A stretch of 48,464 bases of DNA from Bacteriovorax stolpii (GTDB lineage: Bacteria; Bdellovibrionota; Bacteriovoracia; Bacteriovoracales; Bacteriovoracaceae): contig CAMDQH010000018.1 of assembly GCA_945905815.1 (NCBI GenBank), positions 1 to 48,464 on the forward strand. The letters are read 5' to 3'. Position numbers and translations under genes: made by a program. Under the pieces are notes generated by a model that saw only the letters and a list, made by a program, of their open reading frames with translations, was not told the DNA's origin and ran no database searches. Each line of letters opens with the position of its first letter. The first letter of the stretch is position 1. Below, piece after piece: positions 26,881-35,037 of this stretch.

Positions 26881-28566
26881 ATGCGATTGTTATTTTTAAT
26901 CATTTTTATGTGTTCTTTTTCTGTGCTGGCCCATCAGTCGTCTGTGACGTCTTCTCAAAAAGAAATTAAGTGGAATTATTCAAATGTTCCACTAAGAATT
27001 GTTAATAACTCTTCTTCACTTCCAGGTTCATCAACCCAGATCGTTCAAGCGATAGCAGAATGGAATGGGGCTTCAGCTTTTAAAATTCAAAGGGTTTATT
27101 CTGGGGCCAGTGAGATTAGCTTCCTGAGCGACTTTTCAATGTATGGGTCAGCGGTTATCGGCCTAACAGCAGTGAGCTACACGACGTCAGGCGCTATAAG
27201 TAATGCCAAAATTTTTCTCAATGAGGAAAATTTCGATTTTACAGCATCACCAGGCATGGCATATGGAAATACTCTTTATCTTAATGATGTTGTTACACAT
27301 GAATTAGGGCATTTTTCAGGCCTTTCACATTCTGAAGTTTTGAATTCTTCAATGTTTTATCAAAACTATCCTGGCCAATCGGAGCTCGGCGCGGATGATA
27401 TCGCAGGGATTAGAAACAAGTATGATTCTGGTTATGGAAAAATTTCGGGCCATGTTAAAGGTGGTGACCAGATAGGTATTCTAGGTGTGCATGTTCAGGC
27501 CATATCCAGGAAGAATGGTGATACCATTTCGACAATTACTGATACGAATGGACTTTTTGAAATTGGTGGGCTGAATTTAAATGATACTTACTATCTTTAT
27601 ACTTCAAATTTAAAGAATCTTAATGCTCTCTCTTCGTATCTTGCCAATGTTCAAACAGAGTTTTGTCCTGCCGCCTATGCCTCATCATTTTTTAGTCAAT
27701 GTGGACGAGAAAATGACGGGTTACCGCAGGGGATTTCCCTACATTCCTCACAAAAAGAAGTAGATGTTGGGACAGTAACAATTAATTGTAGTCTTAAAAT
27801 ACAGGAAGATTATGTTTATGAAAAATTACAAAGCACTTTTAATTCTTTAGAAGTTTTTAACTATGCACTAGATCCACGTATTGAAAAATCCTATGTTGGA
27901 TATTTCAAACCCTCCGATCTTTCGACAACAATTTTTACTGCACCCGATATCCTTACTATTGATCTAAGTGGATATTCGATTCCATTAAGCAAATATTTAA
28001 AGCTACGGCTGATATCACAACCGTTAGGAAATGCTGTCGAGTATTCAATGACTGTGAAACAGAGTGGGTCGATATTGGGTACCTACGTAAAGAGTTATAA
28101 TACTGAAGGGACGTTTCGGCTTGATCTAGCGAGCACTCATGCACTTTCAGCGACTACAGCTCAAAATACTTTTGAAGTTGAAATAAAGGCAAAAAAATTA
28201 TCCACTCTCAACTCTACTTATAGTATTCCAGATTTTTTGAGCTTTGGGTCCGTTAAGAATCTTCCTTACCTGCTAGTAATGAGTATCGAAACAGCTTCTG
28301 GCCCAGTGATAGATACTGGATCAGTCTTGTCGGATAATTCTTCGTGCTTAGATGCGCCATTTACATACACAGTTAAGAATTCAACTGCCCAAACAGATGA
28401 GGAAGCCTCCTCTTCTGCACAAGCCGCGACCGCAGCAAGCTGTGGAACCATAGGTCCACCATCTGGCCCTGGCCCGGGTCAGTTTTTAGGTATTTTATCA
28501 TTAGGTTTTCTCCTTTCAGTTCTCCCGTCCAAGTTTGCGAAAAGAAACAAGAAAATTTTGTCTTAG
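26881..28566 (+). CDS. Secreted matrixin-type zinc metalloprotease with a membrane-anchoring tail
   Basis: 561 residues from ATG 26881, which gives a clean signal peptide (MRLLFLIIFMCSFSVLA). An in-frame TTG at 26851 would add ten polar residues. The catalytic domain has HELGHFSGLSH (H140, E141, H144, H150) and the Met-turn SSMFY, which is the M10/matrixin zinc site. A carboxypeptidase-regulatory-like beta sandwich follows (about 185-240; GHVKGGDQIGILGVHVQA, TDTNGLFEIGGLNL). Then comes a long beta-rich region and a C-terminal tail: Cys, a Gly/Pro stretch (GPPSGPGPGQ), a membrane segment and Lys/Arg residues. The tail looks like a cell-surface sorting signal. Probably involved in surface or extracellular protein digestion. 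Confidence 0.9.
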   Translation: MRLLFLIIFMCSFSVLAHQSSVTSSQKEIKWNYSNVPLRIVNNSSSLPGSSTQIVQAIAEWNGASAFKIQRVYSGASEISFLSDFSMYGSAVIGLTAVSYTTSGAISNAKIFLNEENFDFTASPGMAYGNTLYLNDVVTHELGHFSGLSHSEVLNSSMFYQNYPGQSELGADDIAGIRNKYDSGYGKISGHVKGGDQIGILGVHVQAISRKNGDTISTITDTNGLFEIGGLNLNDTYYLYTSNLKNLNALSSYLANVQTEFCPAAYASSFFSQCGRENDGLPQGISLHSSQKEVDVGTVTINCSLKIQEDYVYEKLQSTFNSLEVFNYALDPRIEKSYVGYFKPSDLSTTIFTAPDILTIDLSGYSIPLSKYLKLRLISQPLGNAVEYSMTVKQSGSILGTYVKSYNTEGTFRLDLASTHALSATTAQNTFEVEIKAKKLSTLNSTYSIPDFLSFGSVKNLPYLLVMSIETASGPVIDTGSVLSDNSSCLDAPFTYTVKNSTAQTDEEASSSAQAATAASCGTIGPPSGPGPGQFLGILSLGFLLSVLPSKFAKRNKKILS

Positions 28567-28622
28567 CCTTTCCTTTTTACTAGAATAAATTAAGAAATAT
28601 TCCTCTCTTTTGGAGACATAAA

Positions 28623-29090
28623 ATGATGCGATTGCTCTTCATAACATTGCTTATGAGTCTGCCAGTTCTTGCCCAAAATTTAATGGAGGAAAGAATCTGG
28701 AAAGTATCCCCAAGAAAAAAATCAATATTTTTAGATTCAGGTGTTTTTCATCATAATTCCGATTCAAAAAATGTTGGAATAACTTCTATTAGAAGTGCTT
28801 CAACTCCAGGATTGGGATATGAAAGAGTGGTTGTTGATTTTAATTCTGCAACGATACCAAAACTGTATGGCCACATTTCACCAAAAGATCAAAAAGTTAC
28901 GGTAGATTTTTTTGATGCGACAATGGCATCTAACAGGCCAACATTAAACAAATCTAAAAATGTAAAAGAAATTGATTTTATTAACGTCGACGGAAAATCC
29001 ATTACAATGGAACTCTCTATGAAAGGTAAGACAAGCTTTGATATTTTCTATCTTGAAAATCCAGGCCGTCTTGTAATCGACATTCGCTAA
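28623..29090 (+). CDS. Small exported AMIN-like protein
   Basis: 155 residues (ATG 28623, or ATG 28626 one codon later; GGAGA lies upstream). A signal peptide (LLFITLLMSLPVLAQ) is followed by a single beta-rich domain. It contains YERVVVDFNSATIPKLYGHI and ends in LENPGRLVIDIR, the pattern that closes AMIN domains such as those of PilQ and AmiC, which bind peptidoglycan. Here the domain stands alone. It sits 17 bp upstream of lon and is probably in the same transcript. The AMIN assignment is by eye from the terminal motif. Confidence 0.8.
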   Translation: MMRLLFITLLMSLPVLAQNLMEERIWKVSPRKKSIFLDSGVFHHNSDSKNVGITSIRSASTPGLGYERVVVDFNSATIPKLYGHISPKDQKVTVDFFDATMASNRPTLNKSKNVKEIDFINVDGKSITMELSMKGKTSFDIFYLENPGRLVIDIR

Positions 29091-29107
29091 TTTATAAGGA
29101 TAAAAAA

Positions 29108-31693
29108 ATGGCAACTAAAGATAAAAAATCAAAAACTAAAGGTGAAGCGAAGTTAGGTGAAGCGCCTTCAGAAGTTGTGATTATTCCTATTGTGAATAGT
29201 CCCATCTTTCCAGGAATGATTGCACCTATTATCCTCTCTGAAGACAAATACACTCCAGAGCTTGACTCTTACCTTGCCAAAAATAATTATGTGGCATTGA
29301 ACCTAGTGAAGTTTAAAGACTTTGGTGAAGGTCAGGAAGTTATTCATGAAATGGGTGAGGAGCAAGTCAGCTACGAAGATGATGAAGAAGATGGAGAAGA
29401 AGAGTACGTAGGCTTAAGTTCGGCCGATGATATAAGTCCTAAGGGCATAACTCCAAAGGATATTTATAAAGTCGGAGTACTGTGTAAGGTTATCAAAAAA
29501 TTAAAACTTCCAGACGGATCAGTAAATTTACTGGTTCACGGAATGAGACGCTATAGGGCCGTTGAGTATCTTGTTGATTCGCCACTTCTAATCGCTAAAA
29601 CAGAAGTCTTCAGCGATATTCTTGAACCAGATGAAGAGCTGGATGCTTATACACGCTCAGTTATTAATCAGGTCAAAAAACTTTCAGAGATTAATCCGTA
29701 TTTCAACGAAGAGATGAAGCTTGCAATGCTTAACTCCCCGTCTCCGGGGTCTCTGGCAGACTTGGTTGCTTTTGCTTTATCTTTGGATGTTCCAGAAGCT
29801 CAGGACTTTCTTGAAACATTAATTGTTAAAAAACGTTTTGCAAAACTACTGGTTTATCTTAAGCGTGAAAAAGATGTTTCTGATATTCAGAAAAAAATCA
29901 CAGATGAAGTTAACGATAAAGTTAACAAGTATCAGCGTGAATATTTCTTGCGTGAGCAGTTAAAAGTTATCCGTAGTGAACTTGGCATGGATGAAGATGA
30001 TAAGGCCAAGGACATGAAAAAAATCCAGGAAGGGATTGAACAAGGCAATCTTCCAGAAGATGCTAAAAAAGCAGCAATGGAAGAACTTGAGCGTCTAGAA
30101 TCTATCCCAGATTCTTCTCCGGAATATAACGTCACTCGAACTTATCTCAACTGGATGGTTCAATTGCCGTGGAATAAAATGACCGATGATAAAGTTGATA
30201 TTCAATCAGCCAAGAAAATGTTGGAAAAAGATCACTACGGTCTGGAAAAGCCCAAAGAAAGAATCATGGAGTTTTTAGCCGTTCGTAAGCTTAAGCCAGA
30301 GTACGACGGGACAATTCTTTGTCTTGCAGGTCCTCCAGGTGTAGGTAAAACTTCCCTCGGTCACTCGATCGCAAAAGCTTTAAATCGAAAGTTTTATCGT
30401 TTCTCTTTGGGTGGTATGAAAGATGAAGCAGAAATTAAAGGCCATCGTCGAACTTACGTCGGAGCGATGCCTGGAAAAATTATTCAAGCATTAAAACGGG
30501 TGGAAGTAAGTAATCCGGTTATCATGCTGGATGAAATCGATAAAATTGGTAAATCTTATCAAGGTGACCCGGCTTCTTCTTTACTTGAAGTACTAGATCC
30601 TGAACAAAACAAAACATTTATTGATAACTATCTTGATGTACCTTTTGATCTTTCAAAGGTTTTGTTTATTGCGACTGCTAATAATATTGGTGAAATTCCA
30701 GAAGCACTATTAGATCGAATGGAATTGATTGAACTGTCTGGTTATACCATTGAAGAAAAAATTTCGATTTCAATAAAATGGGTTATTCCGAAACAACTTA
30801 AAAAGCATGGGTTAACTGCAAAAGAATTTAGTCTTTCAGCAGTGGTACTTAAGGCGTTGGTCTCTGATTACGCTCGAGAGCCAGGTGTTCGTGTGATGGA
30901 GCAAACTATTGCGAAGTTGTGCCGTCGTGCTGCCTTAGAAAAAGTGTCATCAAAGAGGGCAAAAAAATTCAGCCCAGGCCTGGCGGATTTGGAAAAAATT
31001 CTTGGTCCAAAACGTTTTGAAACTGATATGGCCCAGAAACCACTTCAGCCAGGAATTGTAACCGGTCTTGCTTGGACATCTTTTGGTGGAGATATTCTTT
31101 TTGTTGAATCGATTCCTTTAAAAGGAAAAGGTTTTAAACTTACTGGTCAGCTTGGTGACGTTATGGGTGAGTCAGCGAATCTTGCTTATAGTTATGTGAA
31201 AGGAGTCCTTCAGGCGCAAATTGAAACTGACAAGCATAAAGCTCCGAAGCCTAAAAAAGCCTTAGTTAAAAAGCAGAGAGTGCTAGCTGTAAATCCTGTT
31301 GCTCCAACTCCTGCCCCAAATCCAGAAGAAGCAACTGACTTTCTTGCAACTCATGAAATCCATCTTCACTTACCAGCTGGTGCCACTCCTAAAGATGGCC
31401 CATCTGCAGGTGTTACAATGGCACTTGCGCTTTACTCACTTGCTACAAATCAAATGGTACGAGGTGATGTAGCAATGACTGGAGAGTTGAGTTTGACAGG
31501 TAAAGTTCTTCCTGTTGGTGGAATAAAAGAAAAAGTTCTTGCTGCAAAAAGAGCAGGGATCAAGACAATTATTCTTCCATGGCAAAATGAAAAAGATTTA
31601 AAGGAAGTTCCTGAACGTCACCGTAAAGGCATGAAGTTCTTTCCTGTAAAACATTTTGATGAAGTCTTGAAAATTGCATTAAAAAGAAAATAA
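29108..31693 (+). CDS. lon: ATP-dependent protease Lon
   Basis: 861 residues (E. coli Lon is 784). N-terminal substrate domain (VVIIPIVNSPIFPGMIAPI), AAA+ domain with Walker A GPPGVGKTS and Walker B VIMLDEID, and protease domain with PKDGPSAG (S766) and GGIKEK (K809) as the Ser-Lys dyad at the family spacing of 43 residues. Two insertions explain the extra length: an acidic run in the N-domain (YEDDEEDGEEEY) and a Lys/Pro-rich linker just before the protease domain (KPKKALVKKQ to PTPAPNPEE). Cytoplasmic protein quality control. A ribosome-binding site (AAGGAT) precedes the ATG. Confidence 0.97.
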   Translation: MATKDKKSKTKGEAKLGEAPSEVVIIPIVNSPIFPGMIAPIILSEDKYTPELDSYLAKNNYVALNLVKFKDFGEGQEVIHEMGEEQVSYEDDEEDGEEEYVGLSSADDISPKGITPKDIYKVGVLCKVIKKLKLPDGSVNLLVHGMRRYRAVEYLVDSPLLIAKTEVFSDILEPDEELDAYTRSVINQVKKLSEINPYFNEEMKLAMLNSPSPGSLADLVAFALSLDVPEAQDFLETLIVKKRFAKLLVYLKREKDVSDIQKKITDEVNDKVNKYQREYFLREQLKVIRSELGMDEDDKAKDMKKIQEGIEQGNLPEDAKKAAMEELERLESIPDSSPEYNVTRTYLNWMVQLPWNKMTDDKVDIQSAKKMLEKDHYGLEKPKERIMEFLAVRKLKPEYDGTILCLAGPPGVGKTSLGHSIAKALNRKFYRFSLGGMKDEAEIKGHRRTYVGAMPGKIIQALKRVEVSNPVIMLDEIDKIGKSYQGDPASSLLEVLDPEQNKTFIDNYLDVPFDLSKVLFIATANNIGEIPEALLDRMELIELSGYTIEEKISISIKWVIPKQLKKHGLTAKEFSLSAVVLKALVSDYAREPGVRVMEQTIAKLCRRAALEKVSSKRAKKFSPGLADLEKILGPKRFETDMAQKPLQPGIVTGLAWTSFGGDILFVESIPLKGKGFKLTGQLGDVMGESANLAYSYVKGVLQAQIETDKHKAPKPKKALVKKQRVLAVNPVAPTPAPNPEEATDFLATHEIHLHLPAGATPKDGPSAGVTMALALYSLATNQMVRGDVAMTGELSLTGKVLPVGGIKEKVLAAKRAGIKTIILPWQNEKDLKEVPERHRKGMKFFPVKHFDEVLKIALKRK

Positions 31694-31697
31694 GAGC

Positions 31698-31731
31698 AAA
31701 AAAAAAGGGAGCAAAAAGCTCCCTTTTTTTT
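31698..31731. terminator. Bidirectional intrinsic terminator between lon and rpoZ
   Basis: GGGAGC (31707-31712), loop AAAAA and GCTCCC (31718-31723), flanked by A-runs on the left and T-runs on the right, so it can end transcripts from both sides. lon comes in from the plus strand and rpoZ from the minus strand. Confidence 0.93.
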
Positions 31732-31751
31732 ATTTGAAAAAAAACTAAAAG

Positions 31752-31964
31752 TTAGAATTCGTCAGAATCATACTCACTTCTAAGTGTGTGCTTAACGTTT
31801 CCAGCTGCGATTTCACGAAGAGCAGTAACAACTTCTTTGTTCTTACTTCTAACCGTAGAAACATCACCTTCACGAAGTTGCTTTACACGCTTAGCAGTTA
31901 AATGAACTAACTCGTAACGATTTTCAACATGTTCTAAACAATCTTCGACCGTGACTCGTGCCAT
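31752..31964 (-). CDS. rpoZ: RNA polymerase omega subunit
   Basis: 70 residues. It has the omega pattern [20 protein letters not shown] near the start, AKRVKQL, and [13 protein letters not shown] near the C-terminus. Omega helps assemble the beta' subunit and in proteobacteria contributes to ppGpp binding. The start is preceded by GAGG. It lies 69 bp downstream of the acyl-CoA synthetase gene and has its own promoter in that gap. Confidence 0.95.
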   Translation of the reverse strand: MARVTVEDCLEHVENRYELVHLTAKRVKQLREGDVSTVRSKNKEVVTALREIAAGNVKHTLRSEYDSDEF

Positions 31965-31997
31965 AGATACCTCGTAAGGGGATAAATAGAATCTTTA

Positions 31998-32026
31998 TTT
32001 TTAGAGGAGACGGTTCCTTTTGTCAA
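31998..32026 (-). promoter_or_regulatory. Sigma70-type promoter for rpoZ
   Basis: On the minus strand TTGACA (complement of 32021-32026) and TAAAAA (complement of 31998-32003) are separated by 17 bp, about 35 bp upstream of the rpoZ start. It lies in the gap after the acyl-CoA synthetase stop, so omega can be made independently. Confidence 0.75.
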
Positions 32027-32033
32027 AGGGAGA

Positions 32034-33851
32034 CTATTGATACATCGCTTCAATTACGACCGAATAATGCGCTGACACAACTTTTCGCTTAACTTTCAGA
32101 GAAGGTGTCAGGTAGTTTTCCACAGTGAATTCCTCGGGCAAAATACGAAACTTTTTAATAGTTTCAAACTGCACCAAGTTTTGATTGATCGCCTCGATCT
32201 CTTTTTCAATGATTTCCTTCACTTTGTCGTTTTCAGCAAGATCTTCTAGGGTGCAGTCGCTTGGCAGGCCCAGGTCATCTAGGATGTTTAGGAAGCGCTC
32301 TTTTTCGATTCCAACCAGTGCTGTAAGGAACTTCTTTTGATCCCCAACAACAACGAGATGAGAGATGTGTGGCTGTGCCTTGGCCATATTTTCAATTTTT
32401 TGGGGTGCGACGATCTTCCCACCACTCGTTTTGATGATATCTTTTTTGCGATCCGTAATTTTTAAATACCCTTCTGCCGTAAATTCACCAATATCACCTG
32501 TATGGAACCATCCATCTTTCAGCGCTTCTTGAGTTGCCTCTGGATTCTTATAATATTCTTTAAAAAGGGCCTGAGATTTGATGAAAATTTCCCCATCACT
32601 TCCAAAAGAAAATTGGGCATCACCAATAGGTCTTCCCACTGATCCAGGCACTTGTTTTGACAATGGGTTGAGGCAACAAGGTGCCACCGTCTCAGTCAGG
32701 CCATAGCCTTCAAGGATGGTTAAATTTGCGTAGCGAAGAAATTGAATTATAACGGGAGAAAGTGGAGCACCACCGGATACAAAATATCGAATTTTTCCAC
32801 CAAAGCGGTTATAAATTTTTTGGAAAACAACTTTCTGGGCAATTTTAAATTCAATCATCTCAGTTGCAGAAGGTGAAAGATCATTATCGATTTTATGAAA
32901 ATACTTTTCAGCAATATGCGTGGCCCATTTGAAAGCTTGTTTCTCAATGAGGTTACCGGAATTAACTTGGGCCATAATTTTGGCATAAATTTTCTCAAAA
33001 ATTCTTGGAACTGCAATCATGACTGTTGGTTTAACGATCTGAAGATTATCAACGAGTTTTTCTAAGGACTCTGCATACACAGATTGCCAACCAAATATTA
33101 GTGGCAACATGGAATCGGCTCGACCTAAAACGTGTGAAAGAGGAAGAAACACGAGGGCCTTATCATTTTGAGTGAATCCACCTTGAACCGTTTTTTCTAA
33201 ATTGAGTAACATAGTGGCAAATGCATGCTGAGTTACGACTGCGCCTTTAGGCTCACCAGTTGTTCCAGAGGTATAAATGATGGAAGCATATTCTTCTGGA
33301 AGTTGATTCTGTATATGATTTTCCAAAAGATCAGGATTTAATTTTAGGTCTTCTGTCCCAAGTCGGACGAGCTCTTTATAAGAATAGTAAGTACACACAT
33401 TGCGAAACTTTTTAAGAAGCTCTTCAGAGAGATCAGTTAAAGAAATGATAACTCTAAGGTTGGGCCAATTCTGCATGACCGACAGAACTTTCTCCATCTG
33501 TTTATCATTTTCGACTACGAGAATCGAGCTGTCTGAATGAACGAAAATGTAATCAACCTCATTTGCCAAGTAACTAGGATAGATAGGAACAACGCATCCA
33601 CGTGAGCACATGGTGGCAATATCTAGAAAGTGCCATTCTTTACAAGTCTGCGCTAGAATTGCGACTTTATCTCCAACATTTAAACCAATTTTAGCAAAAG
33701 CAGCTGAGAGAACTTCGACAATATTTTTGTACTCAGCAAAACTGAGATTCTTAACTTCATTGTTTTCAATCCAACCAATAGCATGTCTCTTGGGAGTTTT
33801 TACAATTCTGGCCTTGAAGATGCGACCTAGTGTTCGTGGTCCTTGTATCAT
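32034..33851 (-). CDS. fadD: Long-chain fatty-acid-CoA ligase (AMP-forming)
   Basis: 605 residues from ATG at 33851, which has AAAAGGAT upstream; a longer reading from 33917 has no such site. ANL-superfamily enzyme that activates fatty acids to acyl-CoA through an acyl-AMP. Motifs are IIYTSGTTGEPKGAVV (P-loop), ILEGYGLTETVAPC, GWFHTGDIG and the hinge DRKKDIIKTSGGKIVAPQKIE. The length and layout fit the FAA1-type long-chain synthetases. It is the core gene at the left edge of the accessory region. Its promoter region is present a second time about 1 kb away (34868-34992). Confidence 0.93.
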   Translation of the reverse strand: MIQGPRTLGRIFKARIVKTPKRHAIGWIENNEVKNLSFAEYKNIVEVLSAAFAKIGLNVGDKVAILAQTCKEWHFLDIATMCSRGCVVPIYPSYLANEVDYIFVHSDSSILVVENDKQMEKVLSVMQNWPNLRVIISLTDLSEELLKKFRNVCTYYSYKELVRLGTEDLKLNPDLLENHIQNQLPEEYASIIYTSGTTGEPKGAVVTQHAFATMLLNLEKTVQGGFTQNDKALVFLPLSHVLGRADSMLPLIFGWQSVYAESLEKLVDNLQIVKPTVMIAVPRIFEKIYAKIMAQVNSGNLIEKQAFKWATHIAEKYFHKIDNDLSPSATEMIEFKIAQKVVFQKIYNRFGGKIRYFVSGGAPLSPVIIQFLRYANLTILEGYGLTETVAPCCLNPLSKQVPGSVGRPIGDAQFSFGSDGEIFIKSQALFKEYYKNPEATQEALKDGWFHTGDIGEFTAEGYLKITDRKKDIIKTSGGKIVAPQKIENMAKAQPHISHLVVVGDQKKFLTALVGIEKERFLNILDDLGLPSDCTLEDLAENDKVKEIIEKEIEAINQNLVQFETIKKFRILPEEFTVENYLTPSLKVKRKVVSAHYSVVIEAMYQ

Positions 33852-33976
33852 GAGAAAAGATCCTTTTTTTTCTGTATCAACGGGTAGAAAAATCAATGTC
33901 GCGCGCAACTCGCACAATCATTTTGCAAGCTTAGCATTTTCCTAGTTGGTCTGTACCTTGCTCTATCGGCATATAT
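33849..33976. repeat. Direct repeat copy C1: upstream region of the acyl-CoA synthetase gene
   Basis: Runs from the synthetase start codon to the ATG of the small gene at 33975. The stretch 33884-33950 matches 34899-34965 at 51 of 67 ungapped positions by hand count (for example AGCTTAGC, TAGTTGGT). Weaker similarity continues to the start codon and, on the other side, through CTTGCTCTA to TATAT. It is the copy attached to the intact core gene and also serves as the upstream region of the first accessory cassette. Confidence 0.8.
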
Positions 33977-34235
33977 GAAGACGGTCATTATAGTTTCAAA
34001 ATGTTCTCGCATCATCAAGCTCAACTCGACCGAGGACTGGCTAGAATTTCATTTTAAAGGGGTTTGCTCCGGGGAATCACTTCGCAAAGTACGTCTCAAG
34101 GGAAGAAAGGAATTTAATATCCGACTAGGTGAGGAATATCTCATGTACGTGAGTCTGATTTCTTGTACTGAAGGCGTACTAAAGGGGGAGGTGCTTAAAG
34201 TTAAGCCGCTGGCTGAGTGTTGGGATAGGTCATGA
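33975..34235 (+). CDS. Small unknown protein, first gene of an accessory cassette
   Basis: 86 residues. It is beta-rich by pattern (TVIIVSKCSRIIKLN, LEFHFKGVCSG, YLMYVSLISC, VLKGEVLKV), with no signal peptide and no membrane segment. I do not recognise the family. It starts directly at the end of repeat C1 with no Shine-Dalgarno, and it is followed by two more small plus-strand genes, the last a DNA-binding protein. Codon use and amino acid composition are plausible for a real protein. An overlapping minus-strand reading frame looks less protein-like. Confidence 0.6.
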   Translation: MKTVIIVSKCSRIIKLNSTEDWLEFHFKGVCSGESLRKVRLKGRKEFNIRLGEEYLMYVSLISCTEGVLKGEVLKVKPLAECWDRS

Positions 34236-34270
34236 TTTACTAATTGCGTAATTCCGCAACAAAGAATAGG

Positions 34271-34498
34271 ATGAGGATGGGAAGGAGAAGCTATAAAATA
34301 AACCCGATCGTTTTGAATGGACTGATCTTTTATGAGGTCGTAATTGATCCTCATTATGAAAGGAAGCATTCCCGACATATTAGCGATGAATTAATATTGG
34401 ACTTGGTTTTACTACTTAATGGTCGATTTGAAATTCCAGTTAGTACAAAAGATGAATTCAGCTTCTTTGTGACGATTATTGAATGTTTGGCTACTTGA
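34271..34498 (+). CDS. Small unknown protein, candidate toxin of a two-gene module
   Basis: 75 residues from ATG 34271; an in-frame TTG at 34244 would add nine residues, including another basic run. The sequence is alpha/beta with a charged centre: IFYEVVIDPHYERKHSRHI, then DELILDLVLLLNGRFEIP. The two histidines next to basic residues could form an active or binding site, but I cannot name the family. It is followed 57 bp later by a helix-turn-helix gene with a strong ribosome-binding site, which is the layout of many toxin-antitoxin pairs. That role is inference. Confidence 0.6.
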   Translation: MRMGRRSYKINPIVLNGLIFYEVVIDPHYERKHSRHISDELILDLVLLLNGRFEIPVSTKDEFSFFVTIIECLAT

Positions 34499-34555
34499 AC
34501 CTAATGCTGTCTACGTGGGCGTCGTAAGTGCCTTTAGAGACAAAGGAGAATAGCA

Positions 34556-34858
34556 GTGGCTTTTCCGAATAAAAAAGAACTTAAAAAATTACGAGACGCT
34601 CTTGATAAGGCCGAGCCTTCATATCTTCTTCCGGAACATGCAACACAAATAGATAAACTAAAATATATTCTTTGCCAAAAATTTGTCGTTTACATTCAGA
34701 AACATAAAATCACTCAAGTCGAGCTTGCGAAGCGTCTCAATATGGATACGGCCAGATTGAATGAAATCGTGAAATATAAAATTAATCTTTTTACTGCTGA
34801 TAAGCTGATTGAGTTCGCTCAAAGGCTAGATCCGAATTTAGAGATTTGTGTTGCTTAG
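34556..34858 (+). CDS. XRE-type helix-turn-helix protein, antitoxin-like
   Basis: 100 residues from GTG 34556, with AAAGGAGA nine bases upstream. The C-terminal half is a helix-turn-helix: KHKITQVELAKRLNMDTARL then FTADKLIEFAQRLDP. This resembles the HTH_37/HigA-like antitoxins, which bind their own promoter. The N-terminal 45 residues are helical and could contact a partner protein. It closes the cassette and its stop is only 9 bp from repeat copy C2. Confidence 0.75.
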   Translation: MAFPNKKELKKLRDALDKAEPSYLLPEHATQIDKLKYILCQKFVVYIQKHKITQVELAKRLNMDTARLNEIVKYKINLFTADKLIEFAQRLDPNLEICVA

Positions 34859-34867
34859 GAAACCCTT

Positions 34868-34992
34868 CATAAAAATCCTTTAATTTCCAAATCATTGAGT
34901 AGAAAAACCGATGTCATGCACAAGCCGAGTAATCTTTCTGAGAGCTTAGCCTTTTCTTAGTTGGTACCTGTCTTGCTCTACCACCCTATATA
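34868..34992. repeat. Direct repeat copy C2: diverged second copy of the synthetase upstream region
   Basis: Starts at a CAT (34868-34870) that matches the start codon of the acyl-CoA synthetase, includes the complement of its ribosome-binding site (ATCCTTT), and runs to TATATAT near 34992. In 34899-34965 it matches C1 at 51 of 67 positions. No synthetase coding sequence remains behind the ATG: the antitoxin-like gene ends there. C1 and C2 enclose the 33975-34858 cassette, which looks like an insertion next to the core gene. Confidence 0.78.
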
Positions 34993-35032
34993 TTACAGGC
35001 TATTCAATGGTTAATATATTGACTACAGGGTG
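34982..35032. promoter_or_regulatory. Possible operator in front of the DUF4258-like toxin gene
   Basis: CACCCT (34982-34987) and AGGGTG (35027-35032) are inverted around an AT-rich segment (TATATATTA and TTAATATATT), ending 5 bp before the toxin ATG. This could be a binding site for the HTH antitoxin. The arms are far apart, so it is a weak call. Confidence 0.35.
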
Positions 35033-35037
35033 TTTTT

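Noticed and set aside
34049-34378. 109-codon minus-strand frame opposite the small genes at 33975 and 34271
   Set aside because: Composition is less protein-like (many Ser/Pro/His runs), it spans two better plus-strand genes and has no ribosome-binding site.
33884-34992. Integron-type cassette array (small same-strand genes separated by a ~100-bp repeat)
   Set aside because: The repeats lack the paired GTTRRRY/RYYYAAC core sites of attC, no integrase is present, and C1/C2 are explained as copies of the synthetase upstream region.
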